A stretch of DNA of 64,000 bases from positions 4,008,166 through 4,072,165 of the forward strand of contig JAPTYO010000005.1 of the NCBI GenBank assembly GCA_036873135.1, in the 5' to 3' direction. Position numbers and translations under genes: made by a program. This document shows positions 57,330 to 64,000 of the stretch, in pieces. The notes beneath the pieces are model-generated. The model did not search any database, was not told the DNA's origin, and saw only the letters and a program-made list of their open reading frames with translations. Origin of the DNA: Clarkia xantiana subsp. parviflora. Lineage: Eukaryota > Streptophyta > Magnoliopsida > Myrtales > Onagraceae. The number at the start of each line of letters is the position of its first letter. Position 1 is the first letter of the stretch.

Positions 57330-60252
57330 ATGGATGGCGCCGTCGCGTTTGGTTACTGCTCCAGTTCGATATTCCGGATTGCCCACAAATCCGCAGAATC
57401 AAATTCACTACGTTTACCAGTGCTTTCCTACTTTTCTCCTGTTCAATGCGGCAAGAAGGTGCTCTACAACACCCAAAATCGAATGATTATCAAAAGGTCA
57501 AGTTCTGACAGAATCTCACTGAGGTGTAGAGTTAGTGCAGAAAGTGCTGGTGCAGAAGTGCCTAGTTTTAGTAGCGTAGACTCGGTGGTTAAGAGGAAGA
57601 AGCTTGCAGTATTTGTTTCCGGTGGAGGCTCCAATTTTCGGTCCATCCAGGAAGCTTGCGCTGCTGGTTCAATCAATGGTGACATTGTTCTTCTTGTCAC
57701 TAACAAAAAAGGTAGGGCTTTATGTGAAATTTGTTCAAGCTTTGATTCTTTTAGGTATTTTGTTTCTGCTTTAATAAGTTCTATCCAACTCTGATAATTT
57801 CAATTATGTTGTTCAAATATCTGCAAGGGGATTAATGTTTGCGATTTGTCCAAATCTATTGGTAGTGTAATTGCATAAGCTTGTAAACCTTCAATCTCTC
57901 TGCTCTTCGAGATTTATTGAATCCACTGGTTGATGTGAGCATCTCATAGTAAAAAAGCACAGTAGCATTTCATATTCTATTTTGTTCTTCCTTATGATCC
58001 ATTGTTTTTTCTTTTATTTTCCCGAGTAGAGATTCTTAGTATTTGCATTGATGCTGTCTGGTTCTGTTATAATGTTTTGAGGTTGGAAATTAGGTTAATA
58101 TTGTTCGGTTACAATATTTCTTAATGTTATAACCCAATACTAGTGGATGTAGCTACACTTGTATAGTGTAGCTTCAACGAAGATTAGATACATTTAAGTG
58201 AATCATTTTCTAACAGTGTATGATTTTTTTTCTTCAATCAATATCAAGTGTAAAATCTTTGGATGGCTGGTAACTGCTACCACTACATGAAAGAGAATAC
58301 TGATCGGTCAAGTTATTAAAGACTCTGGGGTAGGTTTTTAGATACTGGTTATGACTATAACATGTGTAGGTTTTTGTATTTGTTTGTGATATATGGCAGG
58401 GATAGAATGAAATTCATGTGTTCATCCTTTGTTGCTCGGTAAGTAACACTCATTGCACTGTATTTGCAGATTGTGGGGGTGCAGTCTATGCAAGAGACAA
58501 TGGCATTAAAGTACTTTTGTTCCCTAAAGCAAAGGACGAACCTGATGGACTATCAGCAACTGACCTTGTAAATGAGCTCAGGTTGGCTTTCACTACAGTG
58601 CAACTTTTTTTTAATTTCCACCAGTTTTTGGTTTGCAAAATCAAAACTACACGTTTTGCTTGAAAAGAAAAGGCAAGATGGAAAGAACTAGAATTGGAAG
58701 AAAAGAGAACTGTCAGGTCTGCAATGTGCATGTGATTTAACTAGGTGTGGCGATTTTTGCATTTGAAATTGGAGTAGAAAGATTTGTTAAAAGGGCTTGC
58801 AAGTGAATCCTTTGAAGTACAGATTTTTATATCACATGTAGTCAAATTAGTGTTCCTTCAGCCAACGTAATCAAGTTAATTGGAAGCTAAACAGTACTAC
58901 TGTGATTCAAATATGAGTTTGACTGCTCTTAGTTCATTTCTGTAAAGTGTTAGACGATTCACTGCAGTAATGTCTTTAATCTGTTTCATTTTTGTATTTT
59001 GTGTTTTCTTGTGTGGGAGTATAATTTATAACTTTTTGGGTTGGGGTTCATTATGCTTACTACTAAAGATGCAAACTCATATTTTATTTATGATGAATTT
59101 CATGATAGTATTTCATGTGACCGGTAATTTGAAAGACTCATCTTTTTTCGAGTTCAACCTTGTTATGGAGACACCTAGCATAAGCATCCATAATATGTAT
59201 TCCTTTCCTATTAAGTGTTGATCTATTTACAAAATGTTGTTGACAATCACAATTTTTACGGTTTTTCTGGACCAGGAGATTTAAAGTTGATTTTATTCTC
59301 CTTGCTGGTTATCTGAAACTTATACCGCCAGAGCTAATCCAAGCTTACCCGAGATCAATTCTCAATATACATCCATCCCTTCTTCCAGCATTTGGAGGAA
59401 AAGGTCATTATGGCATGAAGGTACATAGAGCAGTCATTGCTTCTGGAGCAAGGTAATTCATTCATTCTTGAGCTTTATTTAAAGGATTAATTACCTACTT
59501 GCTAGCTGAACGTCGGTCGTTTCCATATTTTGCTCGCTTTGTAGGATAAATTGCAAGCTGAACTTATTTAAAAATTGCATTTTGTTAACTCCATCTAATT
59601 TGCTCATCTACCAAGTTGCTAATTAACCCTTATGAAACTCATCTTAGAACCATAATAACTTCTCTTCAGTAAGTTTTTCGGTTTTTGTTTTTGTCCATAA
59701 GAGATAATGTAATAATAGTACTTGCTCCTCTCCAGATTTTCAGGCCCGACGATTCATTTTGTTAATGAGCATTACGACGAAGGTCGTATTCTTGCTCAAA
59801 GAATCGTCCCTGTACTTGCCACAGACACTGCAGAAGATCTTGCTGCAAGGGTTCTTCAAGAGGTATTTAAGAATCAGTCATTAACTGAGTTAAGATCACA
59901 TGTCTCTTATATTAGGGAATAATATATTATGAAAACATATTTTATTATATTCTGATAAAGTTATATTAGGAATATATATAGATTTTCAATATATTATCAG
60001 ATTATGTTTTCCTTAATAGATTGTTACAAATTCAGTCTCGTATCTATATATATAGGTACATGCACTCAACTAAACAAGATAATATACATTCTCATTCTTC
60101 TATATCTTACAGTCTGCATTTCTAAAACTTATATTCAGGAACATAGATTGTATGTGGAGGCTACATCTGCTTTGTGTGAAGAAAGGATAGTTTGGAGGTC
60201 CGATAGTGTTCCTCTCATTCAGAGCAAAGACAACCCGAACGAGCATTACTAG
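57330..60252 (+). CDS. PUR3: Phosphoribosylglycinamide formyltransferase, plastid-targeted
   Basis: Five exons (57330-57711, 58470-58581, 59276-59452, 59736-59862, 60139-60252) join in phase to 303 residues. The enzyme transfers a formyl group from 10-formyl-THF to GAR, the third step of purine synthesis, in plastids. Residues 1 to about 85 are Ser/Arg-rich without acidic clusters, a typical transit peptide. The catalytic domain starts at KLAVFVSGGGSN (91-102, phosphate-binding). The catalytic triad is visible as N195 and H197 (in LNIHPSLLPAF) and D238 (HYDEGR). This is the PurN fold with folate contacts near LLAGYLK. Plant homologues are about 290-300 residues. The ATG at 57330 opens the transit peptide; one overlapping ATG (57334) is in another frame. 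The neighbours are on the same strand. Confidence 0.94.
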
Positions 60253-60582
60253 GATATCCAAAATGATTTTTTTTTTCTTTCAAATTTTGTTACTTAGTTG
60301 ATTCTGCAGAATAGTAGTATCATACAAGTTATCTAATTGGTGACATTAGAATTCTTCACAAGGGAAAGAGTTGGAGGTTTGTCTCCTCTTCCTTTTTAAT
60401 TTTTGCCAGTTTTGTTGATGAGGAGTCTTCTAGGGTGTTAATTGTTGTCTGTAATTTTATTACTTGATGATGAATTTTAATGGATGGTGAAATGAAGAAG
60501 TGAGATATGGCTCTTTGGATTGTGGTTCTTGGCTTCTTGCTATAGCAATTGTAGTATGCGTGCTCCAAACACGGTCACTAGT

Positions 60583-60640
60583 GGGGATTGAACCCCAGAT
60601 TTTTTGTTAAAAGATGAGACGTTGAACCAATACATACAAA
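60583..60640 (-). mobile_element. SINE head fragment (Au-like)
   Basis: The minus strand carries ATTGGTTCAACGTCTCATC and GGGTTCAATCCCCACTAGTG, a degenerate version of the tRNA-like head at 53727-53786. Confidence 0.65.
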
Positions 60641-60836
60641 ATATAAAGATTTCCAACTAGATTGCAAAATTACCCACAAATGGCACTACAAGCTTAGACT
60701 CTAAAGACTTTATAATACTAAAGAGTAATAATTCTAGTTGACAATTCTAATGTTTAAAATCAATTTGAGAGCTTCATGGACCCATTCACTAATATTTTCC
60801 GCAATTGTGTAATATCAGCAATTTTAAAATTTAAAA

Positions 60837-61659
60837 GTGTTAAGAACCTATGGAAGGTCTGAACTATCACCCATGTTAACGGGAGATGTCTGAAATTTAA
60901 AAAGTTAATAACAGAGGTCTGAAATTTCAGTTTTATTGATAACAGCGGTCTCCGTTAGTTTTTTCCGTTAAAACTAACGGAAGTTGGTCACATGCTTGGC
61001 ATGTGACCGGAAATAAAATAAATTTCCAAAAATGCCCTTCTATCAAGTGTGCCCCTCACATGTTTGAAGTGAAAAGACCAAAATGCCCTTGAAGCCACCA
61101 CGACTCCACCAACCCAGCTCCGGCGACCACCAACCGTACTCCGGCGACCACCAACGTACTCCGGCGACCACCAACCGTACTCCGGCGACCACCTTTGGGC
61201 CCAAATCGGAGTCACCGGCCCTGGTTGGGCTCCGATCGGAGCTTTTTTGGCGCCGATCAGAGTTTTTTTGCCAAGGTGGTGGCCGGAGTCGGGTCGCCGG
61301 AGCCGAGGTGGTGGTCGTCGGAGTCGAGGTGGTGGTGGCCGGAGTCGGGTGGTGGTCGCCGGAGTCGGGTGCTGGTGGACGGAGTCGGGTGGCGGTGGCC
61401 GGAGTTGGGTGGTTTTAATTTGACTTTAGGGGTAAAATTGTCATTTCACATTTACTTAAATAAGATATTAAATAAAACAAAATATTAAAGGGGCAAAAAT
61501 GTAATTTCACATAATTATGTTAAATTTAACCCTAAAAATGGACGGAAAACCTCAAATCAACAAAATTGAAATTCCAGACCTCCGTTATTAATTTTTTAAA
61601 TTTCAGACCTCTCCCGTTAACATGGGTGATAGTTCAGACCTTTCATAGGTTCTTAACCC
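60837..61659. mobile_element. Mutator-like MITE with 9-bp target duplication
   Basis: The 823-bp element has about 75-bp inverted ends (TTAAGAACCTATGGAAGGTC...GTTAACGGGAG against CTCCCGTTAAC...TTCATAGGTTCTTAA) and a perfect 9-bp duplication AATTTAAAA (60828-60836 and 61660-61668). The core (61100-61410) is made of GC-rich tandem repeats of CCGGCGACCACCAACCGTACT and, further on, inverted GGTGGTCGCCGGAGTC-type repeats. It is non-coding. Confidence 0.92.
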
Positions 61660-62167
61660 AATTTAAAATGTATTAGAAACCACATCATTAAATCTATTAT
61701 ATTATTTCAAGATTAATATATATTTTTTCTTACTTTAATTTATTTTATTTTATTAATATTAATTTAATTTTGAACATCTTATTAATAAAACGCTTAACTT
61801 TTTAAACGGTATTTTCATTTATGAAAAGTTTTTCAGTGACGTGTGTATTGTATAATATTTCTATAAAAAATTAATTTAAAATAATATGTATATACAATTT
61901 TTGAATAAAAATAATAATGTATATGATGTTGATTTCTAGATCAATTTTATTCAACAATACCAGTTAATTAATACTTTGGTTTTAATTTTTTATACCAACA
62001 TAAAATTCAAGGTCTCAAACACGAAGGAACATAAACCCACTCCAAAGCAAAGTAGTTCTCTTCGCTTCTTCGCTCCCTCTCTCTATCTAGGGTTGCGAAT
62101 CAGCTCAATTACCAGCAATTCTTGTTCGATCTCTGTCGATCGCGCGAGGTCGATTCACGTTGTATCA
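61660..62167 (+). promoter_or_regulatory. 5' region of RPN2
   Basis: AT-rich DNA to about 61980, then a pyrimidine-rich 5' UTR (TTCTCTTCGCTTCTTCGCTCCCTCTCTC at 62048-62085 in two parts) before the ATG. CTAGGGTTGCG (about 62087) contains an inverted telo-box-like AACCCTA. It is inferred to be the promoter from position. Confidence 0.4.
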
Positions 62168-63953
62168 ATGGCGGTGGCAACAATGGTTAGTTCCGCTGGA
62201 GGATTGCTCGCGATGCTGAATGAGGATCACCCTCGACTGAAACTCTACGCGCTCTCTAACCTCAACAAGTGCGTTGACTACTACTGGCCGGAGATTTCCA
62301 CCAGCGTCACCATAATGTAATCCCACTATCTCTCACCTTCCGTAACGTGGATAGTTTGGTCTTACTGCGATTAGATTTCTTTGTTTCTGTTTTTATTATG
62401 AGTACAGTTCTCTTATGGCAATTGAATGTCCTACTGTGGATTAACGCTATTGGTTTTGATCTGCTTAGCGTAGCTGAGTTGTTTCGGGCAGAAACTGTTG
62501 GAATAATCGGTGTAATGTGGTACTAGTATGAATCAAGTCACTCTAAATATTGCAGTTGATTAGTGGAATGTGTCAAACTTGAAGTCTCGGAATTGTATGT
62601 ACACTGGAGTAGTTGCTAAGTTTGTTGTATTACACTTCTTTTTGGTCAGTAAGATATCAAGGGATTAATTTTGCAACCAAGGCTAATGCTTGCCGAGAAA
62701 ACTTGTTCACTTGCTGGGTTATGATATCATGCACGCTTTTCAATTATATTTCTTTTAGTGAGCTCTGCATAAGATTCATTTCTAGCATAAGCGTTCGTTT
62801 GTATAATTCTACCATAATGAACCCTAGCTTGTGTGTATGATAACTTATATCTAGAGGATTCACAAATATTAGCTTGATTTTTTTTTTTAAATAAATAATT
62901 TCATTCTTGCTCTACTCTCATAGTCTCATATTCATTAATCTGTTTGTGGCCTTCGAGTTCAGAATTTTTGCCTCTTGTTTCCCCCTTCCTGTATTGTAAA
63001 TCGTAATTCATTGTAAACTTTATTAGCTCATGTTTCTCGCTGATCTCATGGAACCAATTTTATGCCTTGTGATTTTCAGAGAGAGCTTATACGAAGATGA
63101 AGAGTTTGATCTACACCAAAGGGAACTTGCTGCATTGCTCGTTTCAAAGGTAGTTTTTTTGTTCTTTACATTTGGTCAACATGACACATCCTGCTGATGT
63201 CATGGAACATACTCAAGGCTGATGCATCTGTCCAATGGAAATTTTGCAGTTAATTGCAACATATGAAAGTCTTGTTTCATGGAATTTTTCTAAGTTGATA
63301 ATTTTCTGGTTTTTTATTGCGTTTCCATACATTTGATTTAATTTTGTCATTTTGTATAGGTTTTCTACTACCTGGGTGAGCTCAATGATTCATTGTCCTA
63401 TGCTCTTGGAGCGGGTTCATTGTTTGATGTGTCCGAGGAATCTGATTATGTTCATACTCTTCTTGGTAAGGACTACTGTTACATTTTTCAGTGAGTTGCA
63501 ACCTACATGTAACATTTTTCTTTCCCTCCATTTGTCACTTGCTGTTCCACTTATTGACTTAAGTTTTGCCTAATGATCCAGCGAAAGCTATTGACGAGTA
63601 TGCAAGCTTTAAGACTAAGGCAGCTGAGTCAAAAAGTGAAGCTGATGAAGTTGACCCAAGATTGGAAGCCATTGTAGAGAGAATGCTAGATAAGTATGTG
63701 AACATCATCTTTCCTAACATCCATTAGACTTGATTTGACCCCTTTCTTGTGGTGTTCTAATAATGATAATATTTCATAATTCAGGTGTATCCTTGATGGA
63801 AAGTACCAGCAGGCGATGGGTATTGCAATTGAATGTCGAAGATTGGATAAACTTGAGGAAGCAATTGTTAGAAGTGATAATGTGGACGGATCTCTCTCTT
63901 ATTGCATAAATGTCTCACATTCTTTCGTTTATCGTAGAGAATACCGGCGCGAG
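62168..63953 (+). CDS. RPN2: 26S proteasome regulatory subunit RPN2, 5' part
   Basis: Five exons are seen: 62168-62316, 63080-63149, 63360-63465, 63582-63693 and 63785-63953. All join in phase, and the last ends on a codon boundary before a GT donor; the gene continues beyond the window. RPN2 (PSMD1) is a large scaffold of the 19S base that holds RPN1/RPN13 and the ATPase ring. The protein starts MAVATMVSSAGGLLAMLNE, followed by WPEIST, ESLYEDEEFD, KVFYYLGEL, LSYALGAG, DVSEESDYVHTLL, a VDPRLEAIVERMLDKC region, GKYQQAMGIAIECRRLD and INVSHSFVYRREYR, all characteristic of plant RPN2 (normally about 1,000 residues). About 200 residues are present here. Confidence 0.95.
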
Positions 63954-64000
63954 GTAATATACAACTATTTAAATAAGTTCAAATTATATTTTGTTTTGTT

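Noticed and set aside
61083..61488. Proline- and glycine-rich frames of 97-111 codons
   Set aside because: They are produced by GC-rich tandem repeats in the MITE core.

Overview
The window is nuclear DNA of a flowering plant, most likely a eudicot: spliced genes with short GT-AG (and one GC-AG) introns, AT-rich intergenic DNA, and plant-specific transposable element families (Copia, Tat-lineage Gypsy, hAT, Tourist and Mutator-like MITEs, tRNA-derived SINEs). All calls come from reading the sequence; no database search was run.

Layout. (1) 1-13181: a head-to-tail tandem array with a unit of 4,675-4,676 bp, each unit holding one six-exon gene for a membrane-anchored, PLP-dependent cysteine-synthase-like enzyme. 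The first copy is cut by the window edge, copies 2 and 3 are complete and encode the same 406-residue protein, and copy 4 is broken off inside intron 1 by a Copia gag fragment. (2) 13182-49540: a 36-kb transposon-rich block. It holds decayed Copia and Tat elements, two solo LTRs, a hAT element with an 8-bp target duplication, a Tourist MITE, a fragment of a PDX1.2-like gene, a small possible B3-domain gene, and a set of short unique-looking modules that recur scrambled and inverted at 16.5, 20.1, 21.5, 22.2, 25.7, 32.5-33.4, 33.9 and 48.9 kb. (3) 50921-63953: a gene-dense stretch with three housekeeping genes on the + strand: RhoGDI (five exons), PUR3/GAR transformylase (five exons), and the first five exons of the 26S proteasome subunit RPN2, which runs off the right edge. 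Their introns and spacers hold MITEs and SINEs.

How things fit together. The array could raise dosage of a sulfur-amino-acid-type PLP enzyme. The near identity of the units points to very recent duplication or ongoing homogenisation (or an assembly duplication, which cannot be excluded here). RhoGDI, PUR3 and RPN2 serve unrelated processes (ROP GTPase cycling, purine synthesis, proteolysis) and show no sign of shared regulation. The most unusual parts are the tandem gene array, the scrambled-module region, and a possible antisense coiled-coil gene next to a Tat LTR.
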